Assembly (NCBI RefSeq): GCF_036850765.1
Contig: NC_089496.1
Location: forward strand, 49,962,113 to 50,026,112
DNA: 64,000 bases
Direction: 5' to 3'
Origin: Saccopteryx bilineata
Taxonomy: Eukaryota > Chordata > Mammalia > Chiroptera > Emballonuridae
The notes beneath the pieces are model-generated. The model worked only from the letters and a program-made list of their open reading frames with translations. It searched no databases and had not been told where the DNA came from. Numbering within the stretch: the stretch's first letter is position 1; the number at the start of each line of letters is the position of its first letter. The position numbers were made by a program, and so were the translations under genes. This document shows, piece by piece, positions 11,369 through 24,049 of the stretch.

Positions 11369-12490
11369 GAACAGCTTGGCTTGGTAGATCTAGCTAAAGG
11401 CTTATCACAAAGTTTGATCAGACATTGCCCAGGACTGCAGTCACTGGCAGGTTTGACCTTGACTACACAATCTACTTTCAAGGGTGCTCACGCACCTAGC
11501 TGGCAAGCTCATGCCAGCTCTGGACAGAACAGGCAGTTCTTCTCCACGTGGGCCTCTCCACCAATCTTCCTTAGCGCCCTCACCACAGGGCAACCAGCTT
11601 TCCCAAGACTCAGCTGTCCAGGAGAGTGTGGAAGAGGCATATATTTTTCTGAACTCATCTCAGAAGTTATACATCATCACTCCGCATTATTCTATCAGTC
11701 ACATGAGTCATCCCTGATTTGGAACAGACACAAGGGAACGACAAAATGGCGGGTGGGGGACCAGGAGGCAAGGATCACCGAGGTAGCGACACTTCCCTTC
11801 ACGTCTTTCAAAAACGCATTATGACCTACATTTTTTTCTAATTGCTAACTTAAAAATACCTTTTTGAGCAAGAGTTATTCATGTCGTAATATTCCTTCTA
11901 ATAGTATGTATAATGAAAATCAAAGTAACACCATATATATATGTGTATATATATATATGTAATATATTCTGGTAATACAGTGAAAATGGCTGAATATAAA
12001 AAATAGTCTGATTAATTCACTACTTTATAAAGGCAACAAGAAAACTGTTTTAAAAAAAACTGTCAGAATCAAAATTTGAAGCACTCTGGATAACCAAAAT
12101 TTGCAATAATCCAGGGAGCATTTATTCAATAGAATGGCTGGGTCTCAGTAAGAAAAATGGCATTCGAGGTGTTTTAGCTTCAGCCAGTCTCGTCCTCCAG
12201 GCTCCAGCTTTGCGGCCTACCCGGCAAATTAACAGCCTGCATTTACGAGGAAAACAAATAGTCTGGCAGCCAGGGAAGAGAGCCGCAGAGGGCCAGAGCC
12301 CCTAACAGCCTCCTTCCTGGGAGAGCGTCGTTACCGGGTTGTCTGGTGGTTCTCTGGAAGACCGCACTTGCAAGGCTGCCTGTATCGTACCTGATTCAGA
12401 ACTCACCCACTGTGAAAAGCCTTCTCCCTGGAGGCATTTGTCAAAACAAATTACAGGCAATTGATTAACTTCACGTGCGCCTGAGGTCTT
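11369..12490. other. Intron 3, no recognised gene
   Basis: Contains an AT/GT-rich simple repeat near 11930-11965 and otherwise no recognisable element. The open frame continuing from the SINE (11273-11824) has no recognisable similarity. Confidence 0.35.
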
Positions 12491-12544
12491 GGATAAGAGC
12501 TGGAAACAATGGACTGACGTGAAGCTTGAAAACAGAAGCGAACT

Positions 12545-12675
12545 TGACTTAGGGTGGTGAACACACAAAGCACTAGACAGCTGAGGTACAGAATTGTACA
12601 CGTGAAACTTCTATAATTTTATTAACCATTGTCACCCCAATACATTTAATAAAATAAAAAATATATATATATATA
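12545..12675 (+). mobile_element. Bat-type L1 3' end
   Basis: GGTGGTGAACACACAAAGCA, CAGAATTGTACACGTGAAAC and ATTGTCACCCCAATACATTT followed by an A/TA-rich tail match the 3' terminus of L1 lineages I associate with bats. A similar end occurs at 47140-47265. Confidence 0.7.
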
Positions 12676-14965
12676 AACCATATTTTTCAAAATAAGTTGA
12701 GTAACGAGATAGCCATAGGTGCTTTGAAAAATCTCTAAGAGAGACCTGAGAATCTAGATGACCAGGATGATGCCCGGGCTTAGGAAGAAGGAGAGAAGGC
12801 CCTTAGCTCCTACGTTTGGCTGACCTTGAAGCTGTGTGCAAGCAGGAAGTGAAGGCAAAGGCAGAACTGGCCGCTGTCTGGCTGAGCGTCAAAACTATGC
12901 CCCAAAGGTCACACAGGGGCTCTCTGCAATGACTGGAAGGCATACAGGTTCCAGGCGTTTGTTCGTTGACTGTACCACTCCTGCATGGGATTGTGATAGC
13001 AAGGGAGGATGTGCTACCCATGGGCTGGGAGGGGAAGTCTCTGTACCTTCCACTCAATTTGGCTGTGAACATAAAACAACTCTAAAAGTGGGAAAGTTTC
13101 TTAACTTCATAAAGAACATCTACAAAAAAAATCCTCCAGAGAACCTCATATTCAATGATGAGAAACCAGAAGCTTTCCTCCTAAGGCTGGGAACAAGACG
13201 AGATATCCCCTCCCACCATTCCTATTCAGCACTGCCCTGAGAGTACCAACTAATTCAACAGGAGGAGAAAATAAAGTAAAAGGGATACAGACTGGAAAAC
13301 AATAAAGATTACTTTGTTCACCAATGACAAGGTTGTCTATATAAACAATCCAAGAGAATAGGAAAAAAAAAAACTGTAGGACTGTTAGGTAAAATAGCAA
13401 GATTTCAGAATACAAAGTTACTGTATAAAGGTCAATATATCAGCAATAAAAAACTTTTATTTTAAAATGAAAAATACAATAACATGTATGTTAGCACCAA
13501 AGTATGATTTACTAAGGTATAAATTTAACAAAATGTGTGCAAGATAAATATTAAAAAGCTACAAAACTCTGATGAGAGAAATCAAAGGATATCTAAATAA
13601 ATGGATAGATATTCCATGTTCATATAGGAAGACTCACTGTTGTTAAGATGTCAACTCTTCCCAGTGTGACTTACAAATTCGATGCAATTCCAATCAAAAT
13701 CCCACCAAGTTATTTTATAGATATAAACAAACTAAAGTTTATATGGACAGGCAAAAGACACAGAATAGCCAACAAAATAGCGGAAAAAAAGAACAAGTTT
13801 GGAAGACTGACAACTGTCTGATTTCAAGACTTCCTATAAAGCTACAGTAATCAAGAGAGCATGGAATTGGTGAAAGAATCAACAAGTAGATCAATGGGAC
13901 AGAATAGACATGAGAAACAGATGCACACACACGTAGTCATCTGGTTTTTGAGAAAAGAACAAAGTCAATTCAGTGGAGAAAGGATAGGACCTGTTCAAGA
14001 AATGCTGCTGGAGTTAACTGACATCTACATGAAGAAAAGGATGAAGAAGAGGATAAAAAAAAAAAAAAAAGGGAGGAGGAGGAGAAAAAGGAGAAGAGGA
14101 GGAGAATCTAATCACTGGCCTTACACCTTTCAGAAAAACTGGTAGACCTGAATGAAACATGCACTACTATAAAACTACTAGAAGATAACACAGAAAAGCT
14201 AGGGGACTTCAGGTGTCTCAATGACTTTTTAGATACAATCCATGAGAGCAAAAACTGAAAGACTGGATTGCATGAAAATTGTAAACTTCTCTGTGAAAGG
14301 CACTGTTCAGAGACCAAGAAGACAAGGCACAGGATAAGAAAAAATATCTGCAAACCACCTATTTGATGGAGTTATATCCAAAATATACGAGGATCTTGTA
14401 AGATTCAATAATAGGAAATGAACAACGCACCTGAAAATGAGCCACATATCTGAACAGGCACTTCACTAAAGAAGAGATACAGATGATAAGCCTATGGAAA
14501 GAAGTTTGACACTATATGGCTTTAGGGAATTGCAAATTAGGATGACAATGAGATGCCATTACATTCCTTATTAGAATGACCACAATCCAAGGAAAAAATC
14601 CAATCACATGAAATGCTAGAGAGAATGTAACAGGAAATCTCTTTCTTTCCTTGTGAGAATGTACAAGGTACAGCCACTTTAGAAGATAGTTTAGTATTTT
14701 CATATAAATTTGAATGTATTCTTACCATATGATCTACTAATTCTATTTCTAGGTATTTACCCAATTGAGCTGACCGCTTATTTTCACACAGAAACCTGTG
14801 CAAGAATCTTTATAGCAGTTCATAAAAACTTGTTCATAATTGCCAAAAACTGGAAGCAATATGTTCTTCAAAAGCTGAATGGATAAATAAACTTTGGTTC
14901 AGCCATGTGATAAACTATTATTTGGGGATGAAACAAAATGAGCTACCAAACCACATACATACATA

Positions 14966-15004
14966 TGCGCGCACGCGCGCGCGCGCACACACACACACAC
15001 ACAG
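14966..15004. repeat. (GC)n(AC)n alternating purine-pyrimidine tract
   Basis: About 39 bases of strictly alternating purine and pyrimidine, CG-rich then CA-rich, inside the L1. This is the sequence type that most readily adopts left-handed DNA. Confidence 0.9.
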
Positions 15005-15426
15005 CATAAATAAGCTATGGTATATCCATATAATGAAATATTATTCAGCAATAAAAAAAATTGAGCTATCAAGAGGTAAAAGTTCATTTAAGAAATCTTA
15101 AATGTACACTGCTAAGTGAAAGAAGCCAATCTGAAAAGTCTGCATGCTATGTAGTTACAACTATTCAATAGTATAGAAACATCAGAACTACAGAGGCGGT
15201 AAAAACAAATCAGTGGTTGCCAGGGACTTGGAGGGACTGAATACAGTAAAAAGTATGGGAGGGGGCAGGTTTCATCCAGTGAAACTTTCCTGTAGGACAC
15301 TGTAATGGCAGGTACATATCATCATGCATTTTTCAAATCCCATAGAATGCACAACACCAAGAGTGAATCTTAATAAAACCATGGGCTGCAGTTAATAACA
15401 ATGTGTCAATATTGGTTCATCTACTT

Positions 15427-15948
15427 CAGGGGTCTCCAAACTACAGCCCCACGGGCTGCATGCGACCCCCTGAGGCCATTTTTCCGGCCCCCACCGCACT
15501 TCCGGAAGGGGCACCTCTTTCATTGGTGGTCAGTGAGAGGAGCACAGGATGCGGATGCACTGTATGTGGAGTACTTATCTGCAAAGCCTGGCATCGTTCA
15601 CGTATAGTACTACTTCCGGTGATGCCAGATATACGCGTCACGGCTCTGGAAACACGTCATATCAATTGTTACAGCTAGCAGTGACAAATATGGAACCGGA
15701 CATTGACCATCTCATTAGCTAAAAGCAGGTCCATAGTTCCCATTGAAATACTGGTCAGTTTGTTGATTTAAATTTACTTGTTCTTTATTTTAAATATTGT
15801 ATTTGTTCCCGTTTTGTTTTTTTACTTTAAAATAAGATATATGCAGTGTGCATAGGGATTTGTTCATAGTTTTTTTTTATAGTCTGGCCCTCCAATGGTC
15901 TGAGGGACAGTGAACTGGCCCCCTGTGTAAAAAGTTTGGGGACCCCTG
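15427..15948 (+). mobile_element. Non-autonomous hAT element B with 8-bp TSD, nested in L1
   Basis: A 522-bp element with terminal inverted repeats CAGGGGTCTCCAAACT and AGTTTGGGGACCCCTG. It has a perfect 8-bp duplication ATCTACTT at 15419-15426 and 15949-15956. The host is the 3' UTR of the L1 at 13070-16113. It has no transposase frame. The ends resemble hAT A but differ internally, so it is a separate family. Confidence 0.95.
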
Positions 15949-16129
15949 ATCTACTTTTAAAAATGGACCAGGCTAATGTGAGATGTTAATAAATACGGGA
16001 AAGTGTGTGTGAGGGGGTGCTTAATATGGGAACTTTCTATGCTACCTGCCCAATTTTTTCCTCCTGTAAATCTAAAATTGTTCTGAAAATATAAAGTACA
16101 TTAAAATTTTTCTAACAGTCAGTCCAGGA

Positions 16130-17490
16130 ATCCTCCTTTAAATAAATCCAGTCTGGTATTTTTAAAAATAAAATTTCATTAAGTTTCCTCTGTTTAAGTC
16201 TCACGTCTCTGCAAGATTTTATTTGGTTTCCTATTTCCTAGGTCATTTTTGTCAGAATTGAGGGGTAGGGTGGTGAGAATTCAAACATATGTCCTCAAAC
16301 TGCCGTCTGTTCTCCAAATGGTATCCCATATGTTGTTGACGTGGAGAATTTTCATTGTTGACATTTATGAATTGACTATAATTGTACTTTGATTTCCTTC
16401 TTGACTCAAGTTAATTATAAGGGTGTTTAAATTTTCAAATGGTATTAAAGAAAATTTCAGCTTTTATTGCTTGTTTTAAATATGTAAATCCCATAAGTTC
16501 CACTTTTGGAATCTACTGAGGTTTTTTTTTTTCCTTCGTAGTTTAGTTTATGACCAATTTTTGCAATGTTACCCAGATACTTTACAATAATGTGTATTAT
16601 TTTTTTTTTTTTTTGTATTTTTCTGAAGTTGGAAACGGAGAGGCAGTCAGACAGACTCCCACATGCGCCCGACCGGGATCCACCCGGCACGCCCACCAGG
16701 GGGCGATGCTCTGCCCATCTGGGGCATTACTCTGTTGCAACCAGAGCCATTCTAGTACCTGAGGCAGAGGCCACAGAGCTCTCCTTAGCGCCCGGGCCAA
16801 CTTTGCTCCAATGGAGCCTTGGCTGGGGGAGGGGAAGAGAGAAACAGAGAAGAAGGAGAGGGGGAGGGGTGGAGAAGCAGATGGGTGCTTCTTCTGTGTG
16901 CCCTGGCTGGGAATCGAACCCAGGACTCCTACACGCCAGACCGACGCTCTACCACTGAGCCAACTGGCCAGGGCTAATAATGTGTATTCTTAAAGTTTGT
17001 TTAACTTTTTTCTATCTATGTATTATTGTTTTTCCTCTGTAAAACTCTGACTATTTTGGTAGTTTATATTCAGTGTTATCTTACCTTTTTCCTATAGGTT
17101 TACTAATATTCTCTTGCCATGATGTATTGTATCTTTTGTTAATATAAATAATCCCTTTATTCTATGCAGGGCTATTTGCCTTAAATTTCAGTTGTCTAAC
17201 AGTAGCATTATAATGAATAACCTCCTTCTAGTTTTTAGTTGCTTGATATAACTTAGGCCATCCCTCTCTTTGTAAACTTTGATAATCATTTGGGTTTAGA
17301 GGTTTCTCTTCTAAACAGTGTACAGTTGGGTTTTGAAGAATGGTTTTGTAAATAGTTCTTGTTTTAGTGAAGATGTTCAAGTCACTTTTATTTATGGTCA
17401 CAAGTCGTGACTGGTGTTATTTCAGCCACTTCATTTTAATCTTGCGTGTCAAACTTTTTTCCTATTTACTTGTATTTTTCTTTCTACTTG
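16130..17490 (-). mobile_element. Possible old L1 in reverse orientation, with SINE insertion
   Basis: T-rich sequence with weak resemblance to reversed L1 on both sides of the SINE at 16599-16975. Only tentative. Confidence 0.35.
16599..16975 (-). mobile_element. tRNA-derived SINE, Rhin-1-like, copy 4
   Basis: Reverse copy: T-rich tail at left, tRNA-like head at right (complement GGTTCGATTCCC). A perfect 13-bp duplication AATAATGTGTATT lies at 16586-16598 and 16976-16988. Confidence 0.93.
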
Positions 17491-17497
17491 GTTAGTC

Positions 17498-17988
17498 ATT
17501 GTGATAGGCTGAAAAATGGCCCCCAAAGAGATCCAAACCTTTATCTCTGAAACCTATGTATGTTACCTTCTATGGCAAAGGCGGGGGGGAGGACTTTGCA
17601 GATGTGACTAAGATAAAGGTCTTGAAATGGGAAGATTATTCTGCATTATCCTGGTGGGTCCAAATACAATCATATGTGTCCTTATTAAGAAGGAGACAGA
17701 GGGAGATGTGACACAGAGACAGAAGAGACATTGTAACCACAGACTCAGAGATGGGATTGGTGTGGCCACCAGTCAAAGAATGCTGACGGCCACCCCGAGC
17801 TGGAAGAGACAGGGTCCTGATGCTCCTGGACGGCGCAGAGAAAGGGTGGTCCTGCGAGCACCGTGATTTTGACTCTCTGGGACAGATTTTGGACTTCTGG
17901 TCTCCCAAAACGCCAGAGAATAAGTTCATGTTGGTTTAAGCCACAAAATTTATGGCAATTTGTCATAGTAGCCATAGGAAACTAGTAA
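17498..17988 (+). mobile_element. MLT1-like (MaLR) solo LTR
   Basis: Reads in order GTGATAGGCTGAAAAATGGC, TTTGCAGATGTGACTAAGAT, TTATCCTGGTGGGTCCAAAT, GGACTTCTGGTCTCCCAAAA, AATAAGTTCATGTTGGTTTA and a final TAGGAAACTAGTA. This is the layout of an MLT1-family LTR, + strand. No internal region follows. Confidence 0.85.
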
Positions 17989-18069
17989 ATTATTTTTTCT
18001 CTGTTTTTAAGTCACTCTATTATAGCTTATCTTTCCTTTTAAATTTCCTATGTCTTTATCAAAGTAAAA

Positions 18070-18097
18070 AGAGAAAGAGAGAGAGAGAGAGAGAGAT
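18070..18097. repeat. (GA)n microsatellite
   Basis: About 28 bases of AAGAGAGAGA-type repeat. Confidence 0.9.
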
Positions 18098-18997
18098 GTC
18101 TAGAATGTCCATATGGAAATTTAATGTGACTTCTTCCTTCTACTCTCTTCTCTCATTCAAACCCCCGGGTGTTTTTTCTGAACTATTTTTATAACTACAT
18201 TCACAGCTATTTGTAAACACTTTGTGTTTTTCTGACTCATTGCTTATCATAGCTATTATTATTCAACCCCCTTTCTGCTTCTTGAGTTCTTAATTTTAAA
18301 ACAATTCCCAATCAACAGAAATATTTCCAAAAGGAAGATTTTTTTTTTTTCAGGGAGAGGATATGATGTCCTATTTTCTCTGTTCTTATAAATCTGAGAG
18401 AAGACTTGGCCCCAAAATGCATTCACAAAATTCTCGGATTGCAATTTTTATTTCAATACTCCAACATGTTTTTATGCTGTTTTCTGACATTTATTTTTTG
18501 TGGAGAAAAGAAGGATGCGGTTCTTTTCTGTGTCCTTTAATATATATATTTTACCCCTGCGTAGATGCTTAAAGAGCCCTGAAATTAAATGCTCTTTTTG
18601 ACTGTGTCTCAAAGCAGATTCCTTCTTTTTATCAACATTGCCTGCTTCTCCGGGCACTCTTTATTGTGACCTTTCTTCCTGCTCCCGATTTGGAACGGGC
18701 ACCAGCTACTGCACTCAGTGTACTCTCTCTGACGGTCAAGGTTCTTCTGACCTCCACACCCTCTGGCACATCACCTTCTAGGGTTTGCCCTTGGGGAGCT
18801 CTCTTTCCCGTCCCCTCTCTGATGTCACCTCCTCAACTGTGTGTGGCCAGCCCTAACAACGGTGAGTTTATGGGTCACACACATAGAAATCCCAACTTCC
18901 TCCAGGGAGACAGTGACCTGGGTTTTGTTTTTTTTTGGGGGGGGGAGTTAAACTTGGCCATCATTGTTCTTTCTGTTCCAATATCACCTTTTTAGCA
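18098..18997. other. Intron 3, nothing recognised
   Basis: Open frames such as 18666-18995 have no recognisable similarity, and I see no structured repeat except short homopolymers. Confidence 0.35.
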
Positions 18998-19010
18998 AGA
19001 GGAGAATTCT

Positions 19011-19371
19011 CGGCCCTGGCCGGTTGTGTCAGTGGTAGAGCGTCAGCCTGGCGTGCAGGAGTCCCAGGTTCGATTCCCAGCCAGGGCACACAGGAGAAGC
19101 GCCCATCTGCTTCTCCACCCCTCCCCCTCTCCTTCCTCTCTGTCTCTCTCTTCCCCTCCCGCAGCGAGACTCCATTGGAGCAAAGTTGGCCCGGGCACTG
19201 GGGATGGCTCCTTGGCCTTTGCCCCAGGCACTAGAGTGGCTCTGGTTGTGGCAGAGCGACACCCGGATGGGCAGAGCATCGCCCCTGGTGGGCATGCCGG
19301 GTGGATCCGGGTCGGGCACATGCAGGAGTCTGTCTGACTGCCTCCCCGTTTCCAGCTTCAGAAAAAAAAAA
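19011..19371 (+). mobile_element. tRNA-derived SINE, Rhin-1-like, copy 5
   Basis: + strand copy starting CGGCCCTGGCCGGTTGTGTC and ending in an A tail. The duplication AGAGGAGAATTCT / AGAGGAAAATTCT (one mismatch) lies at 18998-19010 and 19372-19384. Confidence 0.92.
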
Positions 19372-19384
19372 AGAGGAAAATTCT

Positions 19385-20322
19385 TCTCCTATTCCTCACG
19401 GAACCTTCAACCTCTCCTAGGACCTCAGAGCCCCTTCCCTGGGACACCTTCCAGAATATTAGTGCCGGGATGCATTAGCAGTTGTGTAATAGAAATAACG
19501 ACCACGTACAACAATGTAGCAGCTTGGCATCCGCCTGAGCTCAGGGAATAAAAACAAGAAGGTCCAAATTCAGACAGAGGTTACTGCCAAAGTCACGTTA
19601 TTTCTATGACATTGTAGAAAAAGTTCAGACACTCGCCTTTCGACTTCCATCTTCCCATTTCTCGCCCACACGCTCTGGGCTTGACCCCCCAGGTTCGGAA
19701 GCAGAGATGGGGCCGGACTCCAGTGGAAACGAGTCTCCAAGTTGGCTGACCATCTTTCTCACCTTCCTCATCCTTCCAGAGCTATTCCATTTAATTACAT
19801 TTTGAGTATGCTCTTCACATAAGAGGTATTAAGGTCTTACATCCTAATTTCCTTCTCTGCAAAGTATGCAAATAACACTGCACACAGGATAATTAGAGGG
19901 CGCGGGTGAGGTTAATAAAAGAGGGCGGGGAGGAGGAAAGGAGAGGCAAGGACCTACCGCAGGGAACGGCTCTGCTAGAGACGTCGGGGAGGAAAGGGGC
20001 GCCCACTAGTGTCAACTCAGACGGCGAGGAGTGACGTCGACCAGCGCATTCACACCAAAAGCCTTCTTTCATCCCCTCTCAGCAGCTGACGCTGATAAAA
20101 GGCAAATGCACTTTAGTTCCTCATTATTCTGGAATGTCCACTGTGCCAGAGAAAATTAGTTTAGTTTTAAAAGTCAATCACCGACAGCTGCACCATGCAA
20201 ATGTCCAAACAGAGACTGATTCTAAAATGTGGTGTCTCCAAGGAGCCAAGAGAAATGAGTGAGCAAGTGAGAGCTGGGAGCCTTCTCAGCTGTCTCTACT
20301 TAGCGATGCAAATTCCAGCACC
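19385..20322. other. Intron 3, unique sequence
   Basis: Mixed composition, without a recognised gene or repeat. GGCGGGG-type GC patches near 19900-20000 are too small to be called a CpG island. Confidence 0.35.
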
Positions 20323-20338
20323 AGGAATGGCGACCTGC

Positions 20339-20654
20339 CTGACCAGGCAGAGGCGCAGTGGAAAGAGTGTCCGCCTGGGACGCGGAGGACCCAGGTTCGA
20401 GACCCCAAGGTCACCAGCTTGAGCGCGGGCTCATCTGGTTTGAGCAAGGCTCACCAGCTTGAGTCCAAGGTCGCTGGCTCGATCGAGCAAGGGGTCACTC
20501 AGTCTGCTGTAGCCCCACGGTCAAGGCACATATGAGAAATCAATCAATAAACAACTAAGGAGCCTCAACGAAGAATTGATGCTTCTCTTCTCTCTCCTTT
20601 CGGTCTGTCTGTCCCTATCTGCCCCCCTCTTTATCTCTGTCATAAAAAAAAAAA
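20339..20654 (+). mobile_element. tRNA-derived SINE, second family, copy a
   Basis: Starts CTGACCAGGCAGAGGCGCAG, with box B text GGTTCGAGACCCC, then repeated CACCAGCTTGAG modules, a CT-rich stretch and an A tail. The duplication AGGAATGGCGACCTGC / AGGAATAGCAACCTGC (two mismatches) lies at 20323-20338 and 20655-20670. It ends only 165 bases before exon 4. Confidence 0.9.
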
Positions 20655-20819
20655 AGGAATAGCAACCTGCTTCTTAGGACAGGAATGAGCCTCTCTCTCC
20701 CTCAGTCAGACCTCATCCCTCCCTGGGTCCAGTGTGCTGCGCAGCATGAAACTCCCAGTTTCCATTCCATGCCCCCCCATGTCTGTGAAGTCACGCACCC
20801 CCCTCGTTTCTGTCTGCAG

Positions 20820-20913
20820 GTTGTGCTGCTCTACGCCTCCACCTACGTGCTGGTGTCCCTCAGCATAGATAGATACCACGCCATCGTCTACCCCATGAAG
20901 TTCCTGCAAGGAG
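20820..20913 (+). CDS. NPSR1: NPSR1 exon 4 (TM3 and DRY motif)
   Basis: This 94-bp exon follows a pyrimidine-rich acceptor (TCTGCAG, ending 20819) and ends at a strong donor (GTGAGCT from 20914). It encodes 31 residues matching human 129-159 plus the first base of Glu160. TM3 runs through VVLLYASTYVLVSL. The G-protein-coupling DRY motif is intact as SIDRYHAIVYP (Asp145-Arg146-Tyr147). I see no stop or frameshift. A longer open frame runs through the exon into both flanking introns, but the splice sites and homology define the exon. The 5' intron is about 11.5 kb and the 3' intron about 4.2 kb. Confidence 0.97.
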
Positions 20914-22769
20914 GTGAGCTGTTCAACCAACTGCTGCTTCATAGGGAATCATCCTGGGCGGGGAGGTGTTTTCACTGTTAAACTTAATAATGGTTCTCTT
21001 CCTATCCCCTTCTCCTGCTCCTCTACCCCCTTCTTCAGTTCTGGGTCTGATTGTCCAAAAATATATCTGTAAAGAGGAAAGGTTGAGGCCTTGAGGCCTG
21101 GAGAGATGCTGGTGGTCCCATGGATGGCCGAGAGCCACTAGGGCGGGGCCCGCTGAGCACTCTCCTGGATGCCAGTGCCCCCAGATTCTTCCCTTAGAGG
21201 AGTGTTGATACACGTTCCTGTTCAGAGACACCAACTCTCCCACTTCAACTTGTTCATTTTCCAGAAACAAGCACTTTGCCCTCTTTACCCCCCAAACCAT
21301 AGAAATAAATGGGAAGATGTCTTTAACTGATAATCATACTGGAAGAAGGGCACCCCTCCTCGATCCAGGGAGAGTGAGGAGTCACTGCAAGATGGAAGCA
21401 GAGGGCCACAGGGAAGGCGGGAACCACACAGCCTTGATACCCGCAGGCGACACTGCAGCAATGTGGCCGCGTGCTTGGAGCGCTTCCCGAATAGACCGTG
21501 CAAATGCCCAGCACAGGAAGGACTCCGGGAGCCAGCAGGGGGTCTCCTGGGGCGGAGGGAGGAAGGTTGTCACAGCATGTCTCCCTACTTGCTGTCCTCC
21601 CGGTCCCCAAAGGACAGTGGTCTCTGCTTGCAAGTAGTGGGGATGCTGGATTCGAAGAGGCAAAGTGACATTTTGGAAGCAGTGGTGTCCGGGAGGACGC
21701 GCTGGGTACCTAGTCATGGGACTGCTGTTCATTTCTCTGCCCACAGGCAGAGCCTATACTTCTTCCCAACCCTGAAAGCAAGTAAGAACCCACCATCTAG
21801 TGACTCTGCATGGCACTCTCCCAGCAGGCTGGGAAAACTGATAAAATAAAGACCCTAAAGTAAGAGCCTGCCTACGAGGTGTAATCAAGTCTCATTTAAA
21901 AATGTGACAAAAGCCAAACTGTGGAAGATAGGTCATATATTTAAAATGCCATTTTGCAGAATTTACACCTCAGGATGCAAGATTTAATAGAGCAAGCAGA
22001 ACTTTGGAATAAGCACAATTAATGTCCTCAAATGCCATAGGTTGCATCAGATAGCGTTGGCATGGGTACTCTGAGTGGCAATTTAACAATATGTAATTAA
22101 ATGTAAAACGTGCAGCCTCTTGACACAGAAATTCTAGTTGTTGGTCTCTTCTCTGGAGGAACGCCCACATGTGTGCATGTGTACACGTGTTGTGTCTTGT
22201 AGCATTGCTTAGAATAGCAGGGATTCAATGCTGAGAGAGAGAGAGGGAGAGAGAAAGAGAAAGAGAGAGAGAGGATGTAAGAAAAAGGGAGATCCCAGAA
22301 TAATATCCAATTGCCTGCAAGGACACACACCAACTAGTCCTCGCTTCAGAGGAAGGGAGTTGGACTAGCCATAGTGACCACAGGGACTTACATGCAAAAA
22401 GGTAATTTTTAACCAGAAACATACCGTATATGGTGTGCAATTAAAAATAACTTAAAAATAGAATTTACACCTGTTTCTTAGGCTTCTTCTAGGTTAGGTT
22501 ATATGTGTGTATGCATGTATGTGTGCCAGCACCAAGCTTTCTGGCACTGCCGTGCCCTGGTGACTGTGTAGAGAGGAGGCAGGGAGTGGGATGAGAGGAG
22601 TGGGAGAGACGGTCTACCATACATACATGCACACAACCCTGTGCTGTGCTCACCATTCATTTCTTTATGTCCAGCGGGCTCCAGGAAGCACTGGATGTGG
22701 CGTACAAAAAAAGACAGCCACCGGAGCATTTTAAGGTGAAGCAATAGGAGAGAAGGGAAAGTAAGCATA
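20914..22769. other. Intron 4, first part
   Basis: No gene recognised. Contains a (GA)n run at 22230-22275. Long open frames near 21317-21849 overlap on both strands and show no recognisable domain. Confidence 0.35.
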
Positions 22770-22782
22770 AAGAAAACGTGTG

Positions 22783-23203
22783 GCCCTGGCTGGTTGGCTC
22801 AGCGGTAGAGCGTTGGCCTGGCGTGCGGGGGGTCCCGGGTTCGATTCCCGGCCAGGGCACATAGGAGAAGCACCCATTTGCTTCTCCACCCCCCCCCTTC
22901 CTTCCTCTCTGTCTCTCTCTTCTCCTCCCGCAGCCAAGGCTCCATTGGAGCAAGGATGGCCCGGGCGCTGGGGATGGCTCCTTGGCCTCTGCCCCAGGCG
23001 CTAGAGTGGCTCTGGTCGCAGCAGAGCAACGCCCCGGAGGGGCAGAGCATCGCCCCCTGGTGGGCAGAGCGTTGCCCCTGGTGGGCGTGCCGGGTGGATC
23101 CCGGTCGGGCGCATGCGGGAGTCTGTCTGACTGTCTCTCCCCGTTTCCAGCTTCAGAAAAATACAAAATAAATAAATAATCAAAAAAAAAGAAAAGAAAA
23201 GAA
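22783..23203 (+). mobile_element. tRNA-derived SINE, Rhin-1-like, copy 6
   Basis: Nearly consensus copy with an intact tRNA-like head (GGTTCGATTCCCGGCCAGGG), a C-run, and an A-rich tail that has grown into AAAAG repeats. A perfect 13-bp duplication AAGAAAACGTGTG lies at 22770-22782 and 23204-23216. It is one of the least diverged copies here. Confidence 0.93.
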
Positions 23204-23216
23204 AAGAAAACGTGTG

Positions 23217-24040
23217 AGGGGTGTCTCAGGACGGCTTTGAATCCATAGCCGAGAGGGAGGCGTGGTCAGTGACAAGCCTCCCCATATTCATTGGGTAAAA
23301 ATATATATATAAATATTTATCCGCTATGTAGCTCAAGGCAAATACGACGAGTTCTGGGAGACACTGTGCATCGCTCTGAACAGCGCTCTAAATTACTATT
23401 GAATAGAACGGCGGCGACGAAGGTGATGGTGTTCTTTCGGATACGTAAAGCAATTTATTTCCTCAGCACAAAATTAATGGAGGTTCCACATAGGGCACTT
23501 GGGAAATCGCCGTTTCCCGTGGCGCCAGGGAAAGATGCAGGCATGGGATGGACGCCTGAGAAAGGAGCCCTCCAGACACCCGAACTTCCAGGCCTCCCCA
23601 GCACGCAGGGAGCAGGTTTAACAGAAATGCCAACGCCCCTCGGAAAGCTGGGTGGCCTTGTGGGAGGCGGCAAAGATGCCCCTGATTACAGGGGGAGGTA
23701 GTTAGGGAGACCAGGGCGTAAGGGGGACCCTACGCCAGCGTCACCGTGGACCCGCAACTCATAGGGACTCAGGGGCCACTGTGGGGGGCACGGAGCTGAG
23801 GGAAGGCAGGAGAAAAGACTCCCCAAGGAGCCCCACGGCCTTTCTGTGGAGAGCGGACCAGGGGGAAGCCGGCGGGACCCTCCTGCGGCTAAGCGGGCAC
23901 GAGGCTCCTGACCTAACGGAAGGAGAGGAGAAAGGGGGGGGGGGGGGGCACGTTCCATTGATTACTTTTTTAATGATTTATTTTTTATTAAAATGGTAGT
24001 TTCTGTAGCCAAAAACTCCACAGAGATGGGCGATTTTAAG
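23217..24040. other. Intron 4, GC-rich then poly-G
   Basis: GC-rich text ends in a pure G run at about 23934-23948. No gene is recognised. Confidence 0.35.
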
Positions 24041-24049
24041 ATTCATTAG

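Larger units (their letters stand above)
13070..16113 (+). mobile_element. Old L1: ORF2 reverse-transcriptase to 3' end, split by hAT B
   Basis: Decayed L1 in + orientation. The RT-region text (AATGATGAGAAACCAGAAGC, ACTTTGTTCACCAATGACAA), the ORF2 C-terminal region (TATGGACAGGCAAAAGACAC, GCATGGAATTGGTGAAAGAA) and the 3' UTR follow in order. They end near 16113 after CTGTAAATCTAAAATTGTTC and AAAATATAAAGTACATT. The frame is broken many times. The hAT element at 15427-15948 interrupts the 3' UTR, and L1 sequence resumes directly after its duplication. A (GC)n(AC)n run lies inside at 14966-15004. Confidence 0.85.
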
